A stretch of DNA of 19,325 nucleotides from Bordetella parapertussis (lineage in GTDB: Bacteria > Pseudomonadota > Gammaproteobacteria > Burkholderiales > Burkholderiaceae_C). Numbering within the stretch: position 1 is the first letter of the stretch; each line of letters begins with the position of its first letter. The notes below the pieces were generated by a model that saw nothing but the letters and a program-made list of their open reading frames with translations, made no database searches and was not told where the DNA came from. The position numbers were made by a program, and so were the translations under genes. Shown in pieces: positions 1 through 7,598 of the stretch. The stretch is taken from assembly GCA_945871945.1 (NCBI GenBank), contig CAMBXY010000009.1, forward strand, positions 1 through 19,325, in the 5' to 3' direction.

Positions 1-392
1 TTCGCTTGAGCCGCGCGGTCATGAAACCCATGATGAAGCAGCGTTATGGCCGCATCATCAACATCACCAGCGTGGTGGGCGCCTCGGGCAACCCCGGCCA
101 AGCCAACTACGCCGCCGCCAAAGCGGGCGTGGCTGGCATGACCCGCGCCTTGGCGCGAGAACTGGGCAGCCGCCACATCACCGTCAACTGCGTGGCGCCG
201 GGTTTCATCGACACGGACATGACGGCTGGTCTGCCGCCCGAACAACAACAAGCTTTGCTGGCCCAAATCCCCTTGGGTCACCTAGGAAAACCCGAGGATG
301 TAGCCCACGCCGTGGCTTTTTTGGCCAGTGCGCAGGCGTCTTACATCACTGGGCAAGAGATTCACGTCAATGGCGGGATGCTCATGGCCTGA
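1..392 (+). CDS. fabG: 3-oxoacyl-ACP reductase FabG (3' part; 5' end outside window)
   Basis: NADPH-dependent reduction of 3-oxoacyl-ACP to 3-hydroxyacyl-ACP in the cytosolic type II fatty-acid cycle. The reading frame is open to the window edge and the first visible residues (FRLSRAV) are mid-protein, so the TTG at position 6 is not a start. About 129 residues of a protein usually near 245 are visible. The short-chain dehydrogenase catalytic set is seen: Ser in NITSVVG, then Tyr and Lys in the YAAAK motif of [10 protein letters not shown]. The [13 protein letters not shown] segment and the C-terminal GGMLMA are FabG-like (E. coli ends GGMYMV). It lies 81 nt upstream of acpP, and that order separates FabG from the many other SDR reductases. 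High confidence. Confidence 0.96.
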   Translation, partial: RLSRAVMKPMMKQRYGRIINITSVVGASGNPGQANYAAAKAGVAGMTRALARELGSRHITVNCVAPGFIDTDMTAGLPPEQQQALLAQIPLGHLGKPEDVAHAVAFLASAQASYITGQEIHVNGGMLMA

Positions 393-409
393 TACCTCGG
401 TATAAGCCA

Positions 410-713
<304 letters not shown>

Positions 714-728
714 TTTCCGAGGTTTCGC

Positions 729-1973
729 ATGAGCCGTCGTCGCGTAGTCGTGACAGGCTTAGGTTGTGTGTCCCCCGTTGGAAACACGGCCCAAGAATCC
801 TGGTCGCGCATTTTGGCTGGTCAGTCTGGCATCGCTCGCATCACCCATTTTGATGCGTCTGCGTTCGCCTGCCACTTCGCCGGAGAGGTGAAAAACTTCA
901 ACCTCGACGCCTATATCTCGCCCAAAGAGGCGCGCACCATGGATACGTTTATCCATTACGGTGTGGTTGCTGGCTTGCAAGCGGTGGCGGATGCAGGCTT
1001 GGCCACGGGCGAGGCCTTGGATGAGGAAACCTCATACCGCATCGGTTGCCTGATTGGCTCGGGCATTGGCGGCTTGCCGCTGATTGAAAACATGCGTGAT
1101 GAACTGGTCGCGCGCGGCCCTCGCCGCATCTCACCGTTTTTTGTACCAGCCTCCATCATCAACATGATTTCGGGCCACGTCTCCATGCGCTGCGGCTTCA
1201 AAGGGCCCAATTTGGCTATCGCCACAGCTTGCACCACCGGTTTGCATAGCATCGGCGAGGCTGGGCGAATCATCGAATATGGGGATGCGGATGTGATGGT
1301 GGCAGGTGGGGCTGAGGCCACCATTTCGCCTTTGGGTTTGGGTGGCTTTGCTGCTATGCGAGCGCTGTCGACCCGCAATGACGATCCGCAAAGCGCCTCG
1401 CGCCCCTGGGACCGCGACCGTGATGGTTTTGTGCTGGGCGAAGGCGCAGGGGTGGTGGTGCTTGAAGAATACGAGTTTGCCAAGGCCCGTGGCGCGCGCA
1501 TGTATGCTGAATTGATAGGCTATGGCCGCAGTGCCGACGCCGGTCACATGACCGCTCCCAATATGGATGGCCCACGCCGCGCCATGGTCAACGCTTTACG
1601 CAATGCACAAATCAACCCCGACCAAGTGGATTACCTTAATGCCCACGGCACCTCAACGCCGCTTGGCGACATCAACGAAACCCAGGCCATCAAAGCCGGC
1701 TTTGGTGAGCATGCAAAATCTTTGGTAGTGAGTTCAACCAAGTCCATGACCGGCCACTTATTAGGTGGGGCTGGCGGCATTGAGAGCGTTTTTACCGTAT
1801 TGTCTTTGTTCGATCAAAAAGTACCGCCCACCATCAATTTACACAACCCCGATCCTGAGTGCGATTTGGACTATTGCGCCCACACGGCCAGGGACATGAA
1901 AATCGAAATTGCGGTGAAAAATAATTTTGGTTTTGGTGGAACCAACGGTACTTTGGTATTCAAGCGACTTTAA
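729..1973 (+). CDS. fabF: 3-oxoacyl-ACP synthase II (KAS II) FabF
   Basis: Condenses malonyl-ACP with acyl-ACP to extend the chain by two carbons, including the 16:1 to 18:1 step used in temperature adaptation. The 414 residues match the family length. The Cys-His-His triad is complete: Cys168 in ATACTTG, His306 in NAHGTST and His343 in TGHLLGG, with Lys338 in STKSM. The glycine-rich C-terminal [10 protein letters not shown] is present. GAGG at 719-722 lies 6 nt before ATG. It starts 15 nt after acpP, so the two are almost certainly cotranscribed. No terminator was seen after it. In related genomes rpoE-rseA-rseB would be expected to follow; here degP follows directly. Confidence 0.98.
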   Translation: MSRRRVVVTGLGCVSPVGNTAQESWSRILAGQSGIARITHFDASAFACHFAGEVKNFNLDAYISPKEARTMDTFIHYGVVAGLQAVADAGLATGEALDEETSYRIGCLIGSGIGGLPLIENMRDELVARGPRRISPFFVPASIINMISGHVSMRCGFKGPNLAIATACTTGLHSIGEAGRIIEYGDADVMVAGGAEATISPLGLGGFAAMRALSTRNDDPQSASRPWDRDRDGFVLGEGAGVVVLEEYEFAKARGARMYAELIGYGRSADAGHMTAPNMDGPRRAMVNALRNAQINPDQVDYLNAHGTSTPLGDINETQAIKAGFGEHAKSLVVSSTKSMTGHLLGGAGGIESVFTVLSLFDQKVPPTINLHNPDPECDLDYCAHTARDMKIEIAVKNNFGFGGTNGTLVFKRL

Positions 1974-2012
1974 AAACGTAAGATGTCCCCGATATGGTCA
2001 AGGTAATGCAGG

Positions 2013-2042
2013 TTCTAAACACATCAGCTGAGTTTTTAAAAT
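2013..2042 (+). promoter_or_regulatory. Weak candidate promoter for degP
   Basis: In the 103-nt gap between fabF and degP, TAAAAT at 2037-2042 could be a -10 box, with TTCTAA at 2013-2018 as a poor -35 (18-nt spacing). No clear sigma-E-type promoter (GAACTT with TCTGA) was found by eye. Low confidence. Confidence 0.2.
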
Positions 2043-2076
2043 ACAACACTCTTTTTCGCCCTTGGAGCAATTCAAT

Positions 2077-3618
2077 ATGACTTTACGCAAACTCGTTGAC
2101 CAACGCGAAAGTTTTTGGCTAGGCACTTTCGTCATGGTCGCTGCGCTATGGGCTGTGCCGGCGCTGATGTCACTGCAACCGGCTGGGGCGCAGTCCTCAG
2201 CCTCATCGCGTACGCTGCCCGACTTCACCGATTTGGTTGAAACAGTCGGCCCTTCGGTGGTCAATATTCGCACCATAGAAAAGTCCAAGCCCGTTGCCGG
2301 AAACGGACCGAATAACGAGGGGCCTAATAACGGTGGTCCCAACAGCGGCAGTCCCAGCGACGAAGAAATGCAAGAATTGTTTCGCCGATTTTTTGGCATG
2401 CCCCCGCCCGGCAGGCCCGGCCAGCCCGGCCAGCCCAGACAACCCAACCGCCCGCAGCAGCAACAGCCTGAAGAGCAACCTCGCGGCGTGGGTTCTGGTT
2501 TTATTCTCACTGCCGATGGTTTCATCATGACCAATGCGCACGTGGTCGATGGTGCCGAGCAAGTGATCGTGACGCTTACTGATAAACGCGAATTCACTGC
2601 GCGCATCATTGGTGCAGACAAACGCACCGATGTTGCAGTGGTCAAAATCGAGGCCAGTGGCTTGCCCCCCGTCAAAATTGGCGACCCCAACCGACTCAAA
2701 GTGGGTGAGTGGGTGATGGCGATTGGTTCGCCCTTTGGGTTAGAGAACACCGTCACAGCGGGCATCGTCAGTGCCAAAGGCCGAGACACCGGTGACTATC
2801 TGCCGTTCATCCAAACCGATGTGGCCATCAACCCAGGCAACTCTGGCGGCCCCCTAATTAATATGCGCGGCGAAGTCGTCGGCATCAACAGCCAGATTTA
2901 TTCCCGCTCGGGTGGCTTCATGGGTATTTCTTTTGCCATTCCCATCGACGAAGCGGTGCAGGTCAGTACCCAACTGAGAGCTACAGGTCGCGTGCAACGC
3001 GGGCGCTTGGGTGTAGGGATTGGCGATGTAGGTAAGGACGTGGCTGAGTCCTTGGGCTTGGGTAAGGCCCAAGGGGCGTTGGTCAGCAATGTCGAGCCGG
3101 GCTCGCCTGCAGAAAAAGCAGGTTTGGAGGCTGGCGACATCATTTTGAAATTCGACGGAAAGAAGATTGAAAAATCTGCTGATCTTCCGCGTGCCGTTGG
3201 CGGCACCAAGCCTGGCACCCTCAGCACAGTCACCGTGTTCAGACGCGGAACCACCAAAGACTACGCCATCACTGTGGGTGAGTTTGAGGCTGACAAAAAG
3301 GCGCAAATTAAGCCAACCCCTGAGAAAGCCACGCCTCCCAGCGCTGCCCTGATGCTGGGTTTGATGGTCAGCGATTTGAGCGATGCACAGAAAAAAGAAC
3401 TCAACCTCAAAGGCGGTGTGCGTGTTGATTCAGTGGCAGAGCCGGCAGTGAAAGCGGGTATTCGTGAGGGTGATGTGGTGGTGCAGGTCGCTAATACCGA
3501 GGTGGCAGATGTGAAAGCCTTCACCCAGTTGATAGCGCGTTTGGATAAAAGCAAGCCCATCAATGTGTTGCTTCGCCGAGGTGAGTGGGCGCAGTTCACC
3601 GTGATTCGCCCTCGCTAA
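2077..3618 (+). CDS. degP: Periplasmic serine endoprotease, DegP/MucD (HtrA) family
   Basis: Envelope quality-control protease that degrades misfolded periplasmic proteins. The ATG at 2077 is preferred over the in-frame TTG at 2062 because GGAG (2064-2067) lies 9 nt before it; this gives 513 residues. Order: hydrophobic signal segment (about residues 14-34) with a likely cleavage site after PAGA at 35-38; a long Gly/Asn/Pro/Gln-rich loop (about 74-136) interrupted by MQELFRRFFGM; trypsin-like domain with His155 (TNAHVV), Asp185 (RTDVAVV) and Ser256 (GNSGGPL); PDZ1 about 305-405; PDZ2 about 425-513. Members next to fabF in Burkholderiales are usually called MucD or DegQ-like, so the symbol is a family choice. 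The rpoE/rseA/rseB genes normally just upstream are absent. Confidence 0.95.
   Translation: MTLRKLVDQRESFWLGTFVMVAALWAVPALMSLQPAGAQSSASSRTLPDFTDLVETVGPSVVNIRTIEKSKPVAGNGPNNEGPNNGGPNSGSPSDEEMQELFRRFFGMPPPGRPGQPGQPRQPNRPQQQQPEEQPRGVGSGFILTADGFIMTNAHVVDGAEQVIVTLTDKREFTARIIGADKRTDVAVVKIEASGLPPVKIGDPNRLKVGEWVMAIGSPFGLENTVTAGIVSAKGRDTGDYLPFIQTDVAINPGNSGGPLINMRGEVVGINSQIYSRSGGFMGISFAIPIDEAVQVSTQLRATGRVQRGRLGVGIGDVGKDVAESLGLGKAQGALVSNVEPGSPAEKAGLEAGDIILKFDGKKIEKSADLPRAVGGTKPGTLSTVTVFRRGTTKDYAITVGEFEADKKAQIKPTPEKATPPSAALMLGLMVSDLSDAQKKELNLKGGVRVDSVAEPAVKAGIREGDVVVQVANTEVADVKAFTQLIARLDKSKPINVLLRRGEWAQFTVIRPR
2416..2433 (+). repeat. Two-copy 9-nt tandem repeat inside degP
   Basis: CCCGGCCAG occurs twice head to tail (2416-2424 and 2425-2433), encoding the Gly-Gln-Pro repeats in the low-complexity loop before the protease domain. 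A repeat in frame like this can gain or lose copies by slippage without breaking the gene. Confidence 0.7.
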
Positions 3619-3665
3619 ACACTTTGAATACAAAGGGTTTACCCTAGACGTGGAATTGACGGATT

Positions 3666-3709
3666 CGCCCAACGCTTTTAAAAAATTTTTCTGTTTTTAA
3701 AGCGGGGCG
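3666..3709 (+). repeat. Long imperfect inverted repeat downstream of degP
   Basis: Three stem blocks line up: CGCCC 3666-3670 with GGGCG 3705-3709, CGCTTT 3673-3678 with AAAGCG 3699-3704, and AAAAA 3680-3684 with TTTTT 3694-3698. This gives 16 pairs with a 2-nt bulge (AA) and a 1-nt bulge (T), and a 9-nt loop. A run of five T starts only 7 nt later (3716), so it is an atypical terminator for degP at best. It could also protect the 3' end of the mRNA or be a DNA-level element beside the AT-rich tract. Confidence 0.6.
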
Positions 3710-3829
3710 AAAGTTATTTTTCTTTAAACCAAAAATCATATAAAAAACTGGTTTCGAAGTATTAAATAGATATAAAAAAACGCTTAATGACCACCATGCG
3801 AGATTATCAAGACTTTCCCCTTAACGCTC

Positions 3830-3892
3830 CACAGCTCACCCACAAGTTGTTCTGTTGTTTTTTTAATGATTTTGGGGACAAGCTGTGAATAA
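3830..3892. promoter_or_regulatory. DnaA box and facing box-like partner beside AT-rich DNA
   Basis: TGTGAATAA at 3884-3892 is, on the minus strand, TTATTCACA, a perfect fit to the DnaA consensus TTATNCACA. Facing it, TCACCCACA at 3836-3844 (+) fits TTATCCACA at 7 of 9 positions, and TCCACA at 3828-3833 matches the conserved half. The two regions are arms of an imperfect inverted repeat: CACAGCT 3830-3836 and AGCTGTG 3881-3887, with further matching bases to 3846 and 3871. TTATCAAGA at 3804-3812 is another 7 of 9 match. One perfect 9-mer can occur by chance in a chromosome; the paired arrangement next to a 70-nt AT-rich tract is what makes it notable. Binding by DnaA is inference. Confidence 0.45.
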
Positions 3893-3939
3893 GTTTCTTG
3901 TGGCGAGGTTGCAACGCGTGCCCGAGCGACTTGTAAGGG

Positions 3940-3968
3940 CTTACCTTCCCCATCTTTTTCCCTACAAT
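3940..3968 (+). promoter_or_regulatory. Candidate promoter of the short transcript ahead of lepA
   Basis: TACAAT at 3963-3968 is a strong -10 hexamer (one change from TATAAT). CTTACC at 3940-3945, 17 nt upstream, is a weak -35 (3 of 6). Transcription would begin near 3975, just before a small stem-loop. Confidence 0.45.
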
Positions 3969-3974
3969 GAATTC

Positions 3975-4039
3975 CCAACTATCGCAGTTGCCATAGATTG
4001 TTGGTTCCGGGCGCGTCATCACCTGACGCGCCCTTTTTT
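3975..4039 (+). ncRNA. Candidate ~65-nt small RNA or lepA leader with attenuator
   Basis: The segment is bounded by the TACAAT -10 box upstream and a perfect intrinsic terminator downstream. It folds as a 5-bp stem (CAACT 3976-3980 with AGTTG 3986-3990), a single-stranded linker, and the terminator stem. No reading frame with a start and ribosome site is visible inside it. It could be a stand-alone small RNA, or a leader whose terminator limits read-through into lepA 45 nt further on. I recognise no known RNA family. Confidence 0.4.
4009..4039 (+). terminator. Intrinsic terminator, perfect 10-bp stem plus T6
   Basis: GGGCGCGTCA (4009-4018) pairs perfectly with TGACGCGCCC (4024-4033) across the 5-nt loop TCACC and is followed directly by six T (4034-4039). 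This is a textbook plus-strand Rho-independent terminator. It is nearly 400 nt after degP, so it more likely ends the short transcript beginning near 3975. Confidence 0.9.
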
Positions 4040-4084
4040 ATGGCTTTCCCCTCTGTAAATTCAGACACTTAACTGCATGCCTTG

Positions 4085-5896
4085 ATGAACCACATCAGAA
4101 ATTTTTCCATCATTGCGCACATTGACCACGGCAAATCCACACTTGCAGATCGACTGATTCAACGCTGCGGCGGCTTGAGCGACAGACAGATGCAAGCACA
4201 GGTTCTTGACTCGATGGATATTGAAAAAGAGCGGGGGATAACCATCAAGGCGCAGACCGCTTGCCTGCATTACAAAGCCCAGAACGGCGAAATTTACAAC
4301 CTGAATTTGATCGACACACCGGGTCACGTGGATTTTTCTTATGAGGTGAGTCGCTCGCTGTCGGCGTGTGAGGGCGCTTTGCTGGTGGTTGACGCGAGCC
4401 AAGGTGTCGAAGCACAGACCGTGGCCAACTGCTACACCGCTTTAGACCTAGGCGTCGAGGTGGTTCCTGTGCTCAACAAGATGGACTTGGCTTCAGCCGA
4501 TCCTGACAACGCCAAAACAGAAATCGAAGACGTGATTGGCATTGACGCCTCACAAGCGATTCCCTGCTCGGCCAAAACCGGCATGGGTGTGGACGAGATT
4601 TTGGAAGCCATCATCACCCGCATTCCGCCTCCGCGCGGCAACCCAGACGCGGCTTTAAGGGCCATGATTGTCGACAGCTGGTTTGATACCTATGTGGGCG
4701 TGGTCATGTTGGTCAGGGTGGTCGACGGCAGGTTAGCCAAAGGCGAGCGCATCAAAATGATGGCCACAGGCGCCATGTACAACGCCGACAACTTGGGCGT
4801 TTTCACGCCTGCCAATGAAAGCCGCGAGTCGCTTGAGGCTGGCGAGGTGGGCTACATCATTGCGGGCATCAAAGAGTTGCAAGCCGCCAAAGTGGGTGAC
4901 ACCATCACCCTGATCAAGGCGGGCACCGGTGGCGCGGCGGCTACCGCCACCGAGGCATTGCCTGGCTTTAAAGAAATTCAGCCGCAAGTCTTTGCCGGCT
5001 TGTACCCCACCGAGGCCAACCAATACGATGCATTGCGCGACGCTTTAGAGAAGCTCAAACTCAACGATTCTTCTTTGCGCTACGAACCCGAGGTGTCGCA
5101 AGCCTTGGGCTTTGGCTTTCGCTGTGGCTTCTTAGGCTTGTTGCATATGGAGATTGTGCAAGAGCGTTTGGAACGCGAATTCGACCAAGACCTGATCACC
5201 ACCGCGCCCAGCGTGGTGTACCAAGTGCTGCGCGCCGATGGCGAAGTCATCATGGTGGAGAACCCCTCCAAAATGCCTGAAGCCAGCAAGATGGAGGAAA
5301 TTCGCGAGCCCATCGTCACCGTGCATCTGTACATGCCGCAAGACTATGTGGGTGCGGTCATGACCTTGGCCAATCAAAAGCGCGGGGTGCAACTGAACAT
5401 GGCTTATCACGGTCGACAAGTCATGCTCACCTATGAAATGCCGTTGGGTGAAATCGTCCTCGACTTCTTCGACAAGCTCAAAAGCGTCAGCCGTGGCTAT
5501 GCTTCTATGGATTACGAATTCAAAGAATACCGAGCCGCCGATGTGGTTAAGGTGGATATTTTGTTGAACGCTGAGCGTGTCGACGCCTTGTCCATCATTG
5601 TTCACCGCAGCCAGTCGCAGTACCGTGGCCGCGCGGTGGTGTCAAAAATGCGCGAAATCATCAGCCGCCAAATGTTTGACGTTGCCATACAAGCGGCGAT
5701 TGGGGCGAACATCATTTCGCGCGAAACCATCAAAGCCTTGCGTAAAAATGTGCTGGCAAAATGCTATGGCGGCGATATCAGCCGTAAGCGCAAACTCCTT
5801 GAAAAACAAAAAGCAGGCAAGAAAAGAATGAAGCAAATTGGATCCGTAGAAGTTCCCCAAGAAGCCTTTTTGGCGATATTGCAGGTGCAAGATTGA
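4085..5896 (+). CDS. lepA: Elongation factor 4 (LepA), ribosome-bound GTPase
   Basis: Translational GTPase thought to act on stalled or mistranslocated ribosomes and on ribosome assembly. ATG at 4085 gives [19 protein letters not shown], aligned with E. coli LepA at its start; the TTG one codon earlier is not needed. 603 residues, normal length. GTPase motifs: AHIDHGKST (11-19), GITIKAQT (51-58), DTPGH (77-81), NKMD (131-134), SAKTG (162-166). The C-terminal part keeps the LepA-specific CTD with [18 protein letters not shown]. No clear Shine-Dalgarno precedes it; instead a two-codon ORF (ATG CCT TGA, 4077-4085) ends on the start codon. It overlaps lepB by 4 nt. Confidence 0.98.
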   Translation: MNHIRNFSIIAHIDHGKSTLADRLIQRCGGLSDRQMQAQVLDSMDIEKERGITIKAQTACLHYKAQNGEIYNLNLIDTPGHVDFSYEVSRSLSACEGALLVVDASQGVEAQTVANCYTALDLGVEVVPVLNKMDLASADPDNAKTEIEDVIGIDASQAIPCSAKTGMGVDEILEAIITRIPPPRGNPDAALRAMIVDSWFDTYVGVVMLVRVVDGRLAKGERIKMMATGAMYNADNLGVFTPANESRESLEAGEVGYIIAGIKELQAAKVGDTITLIKAGTGGAAATATEALPGFKEIQPQVFAGLYPTEANQYDALRDALEKLKLNDSSLRYEPEVSQALGFGFRCGFLGLLHMEIVQERLEREFDQDLITTAPSVVYQVLRADGEVIMVENPSKMPEASKMEEIREPIVTVHLYMPQDYVGAVMTLANQKRGVQLNMAYHGRQVMLTYEMPLGEIVLDFFDKLKSVSRGYASMDYEFKEYRAADVVKVDILLNAERVDALSIIVHRSQSQYRGRAVVSKMREIISRQMFDVAIQAAIGANIISRETIKALRKNVLAKCYGGDISRKRKLLEKQKAGKKRMKQIGSVEVPQEAFLAILQVQD

Positions 5897-6897
5897 TTGC
5901 CGCCTTCACCGGCTTGGTGTTGGCCGCGTTTGTTGCTTATGCGGGTGCTTGGTACGCCGGCGTGGTTGAGGGCAATTTTGCCTTGCTGTTGTTGATGGCC
6001 AGCACCGTCACCGGCATCTATTGGATTGCTGAGCGGCTGTATTTCTTGCCCCAAAGGCGGCGCGAAGTTGATGCTTTGCAAGTCCAGTACGCCCAACGCG
6101 AACAAGAGTTGTCTGCACAAGGCATTGCCACACCGCCCGAGCACCAGCAGCTAGCAGCCAAGGTGGATGAGATTTACCGCCAACCTTGGTGGCTAGACTG
6201 GACCGCCGGCTTGTTCCCTGTGATTGCCACCGTATTTATATTGCGCTCTTTTTTATTTGAGCCTTTCAAAATTCCTTCAGGTTCCATGATCCCCACCTTG
6301 CATGTGGGCGACTTGATTTTGGTGAATAAATTCCACTACGGTATTCGTCTGCCGGTGATCAACCTCAAACTCAGCGATGGCAACCCCGTGCAGCGCGGCG
6401 ATGTGATGGTGTTTCGCTACCCACCCAAGCCCAGTTTGGATTACATCAAACGCGTGGTTGGCGTGCCTGGCGACGAGATTGCTTACATCAACAAGCAACT
6501 CACCATCAATGGGCAGCCAGTGGGCAAAACCGCCATCACCGAATTTTTCGACGCTGACAATATGCGCTACAGCAAGCAATTTGAAGAGCTTATGCCTATA
6601 GGCAGCACGCCCGAGCAGATGCAAAACCTCAGGACACACCGCTTGCTTAATGACGAACGAGCGCCCGCATTTGTCAGCGGCATCGAAAATTTTGCGTACA
6701 AAGAAAACTGCACTTACAACATTGAAGGCTTTGTTTGCAAAGTGCCGGCGGGCCACTTTTTTATGATGGGCGACAACCGAGACAACTCTCTAGATTCGCG
6801 CTATTGGGGCTTTGTTCCCGATCAAAATATTGTGGGTAAAGCATTTTTTGTTTGGATGAACTTTGGCAACCTCAGCCGAGTGGGTGGCTTTGACTGA
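5893..6897 (+). CDS. lepB: Signal peptidase I (LepB)
   Basis: Inner-membrane protease that removes signal peptides from secreted proteins such as the DegP homologue upstream. The start is TTG at 5893, overlapping the lepA stop as TTGA, with AGG at 5883-5885 seven nt before it; no ATG fits the expected N-terminus. 334 residues. Two N-terminal membrane segments (about 3-20 and 28-46) enclose a short loop; a third hydrophobic stretch (106-122) precedes the catalytic SGSMIPTL box with Ser131. The general base is Lys186 in [25 protein letters not shown] (293-306) is the conserved C-terminal box. Cys273 and Cys282 could form a periplasmic disulfide. The DUF4845 gene often placed between lepB and rnc is missing. 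Confidence 0.97.
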   Translation: MIAAFTGLVLAAFVAYAGAWYAGVVEGNFALLLLMASTVTGIYWIAERLYFLPQRRREVDALQVQYAQREQELSAQGIATPPEHQQLAAKVDEIYRQPWWLDWTAGLFPVIATVFILRSFLFEPFKIPSGSMIPTLHVGDLILVNKFHYGIRLPVINLKLSDGNPVQRGDVMVFRYPPKPSLDYIKRVVGVPGDEIAYINKQLTINGQPVGKTAITEFFDADNMRYSKQFEELMPIGSTPEQMQNLRTHRLLNDERAPAFVSGIENFAYKENCTYNIEGFVCKVPAGHFFMMGDNRDNSLDSRYWGFVPDQNIVGKAFFVWMNFGNLSRVGGFD

Positions 6898-6899
6898 CG

Positions 6900-7598
6900 A
6901 TGGCCGAGGTGCATGAACAGTTGACCACCTCGAGCTTGCAAGACAGGTTGCAGCACCGTTTTGCCCAGCTGCAGTTGCTTGAATTGGCACTTACCCACCG
7001 CAGCTTCAGCAGCCAGCACAACGAGCGCCTAGAGTTTTTGGGTGACTCGGTACTTAATTTGGCTGTCTCGCGCATGCTCTACTTGGCTTTAAGCGATCAG
7101 CCCGAGGGCGACCTCTCCAGGGTGCGCGCCAATCTGGTCAAACAAGATACTTTGCACCGCTTGGCGGTCGACTTAGGCCTAACGGGCATGATTCGATTGG
7201 GTGAGGGCGAGATGCGTTCGGGTGGGCAGCAACGCCCTTCCATCTTGGCTGATGCCTTGGAAGCCGTCATCGGCGCGGTGTTTCTCGATGCCGGTTACCA
7301 AGCCGCTGAAAGTTTGGTGCTGCGCTTATTTGAAAAAGTGGCGATCTCGCCCACCATGACCGCGGCAGCCAAAGACCCTAAAACCGAATTACAAGAGTGG
7401 CTGCAGGCAAGGCGCATGCAGTTACCCATCTACCGCGTGGTGGGCACCACGGGCGCGGCGCACCAACAAATCTTCGATGTCGAATGCGAGATCGTTGAAT
7501 TAAAACAAACCCAACGCGGCATAGGTAACTCGCGGCGCAGCGGCGAGCAAGCGGCTGCTACGGCCATGCTCCAATGGCTACAGGAGCAACAACCATGA
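6900..7598 (+). CDS. rnc: Ribonuclease III
   Basis: Cuts double-stranded RNA, including the 30S rRNA precursor and structured mRNAs. 232 residues, close to the E. coli 226. The catalytic domain carries the signature [10 protein letters not shown] (41-50) with Glu45 and Asp49, and the second acidic patch ADALEAVIG with Glu121. The C-terminal double-stranded RNA-binding domain starts near [11 protein letters not shown] and includes [17 protein letters not shown] lies 2 nt after the lepB stop with no strong ribosome site, so coupled translation is likely. It overlaps era by 4 nt (ATGA). The pairing with era is widely conserved and both act on 16S rRNA maturation. Confidence 0.98.
   Translation: MAEVHEQLTTSSLQDRLQHRFAQLQLLELALTHRSFSSQHNERLEFLGDSVLNLAVSRMLYLALSDQPEGDLSRVRANLVKQDTLHRLAVDLGLTGMIRLGEGEMRSGGQQRPSILADALEAVIGAVFLDAGYQAAESLVLRLFEKVAISPTMTAAAKDPKTELQEWLQARRMQLPIYRVVGTTGAAHQQIFDVECEIVELKQTQRGIGNSRRSGEQAAATAMLQWLQEQQP

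Larger units (their letters stand above)
3619..4084. other. 466-nt non-coding region between degP and lepA
   Basis: This is the only gap above 300 nt. In order it holds a small hairpin just after degP (CTTTG 3622-3626 with CAAAG 3631-3635), a long imperfect hairpin (3666-3709), an AT-rich tract (3711-3780, 12 G or C in 70 bases by hand count), an inverted pair of DnaA-box-like sequences (3830-3892), a candidate promoter (3940-3968), a short structured transcript with an intrinsic terminator (3975-4039), and the leader of lepA. The minus-strand reading frame at 3784-3978 shows no recognisable domain and has no start signal seen, so it is not called a gene. Confidence 0.8.

Noticed and set aside
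956..1501. 181-codon minus-strand frame inside fabF
   Set aside because: Antisense to a fully conserved fabF; Pro/Ser/Ala-rich translation typical of a shadow frame.
1998..2789. 263-codon minus-strand frame opposite the start of degP
   Set aside because: Shadow of the low-complexity Gly/Pro/Asn coding region; Ser/Pro/Leu/Gly-rich without a domain.
3784..3978. 64-codon minus-strand frame in the degP-lepA gap
   Set aside because: No ribosome site or domain seen, and it covers the DnaA-box inverted repeat and the candidate promoter, which explain the sequence better.
4082..4084. TTG start for lepA one codon before ATG
   Set aside because: The ATG at 4085 gives the N-terminus expected from E. 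coli LepA; the TTG adds nothing.
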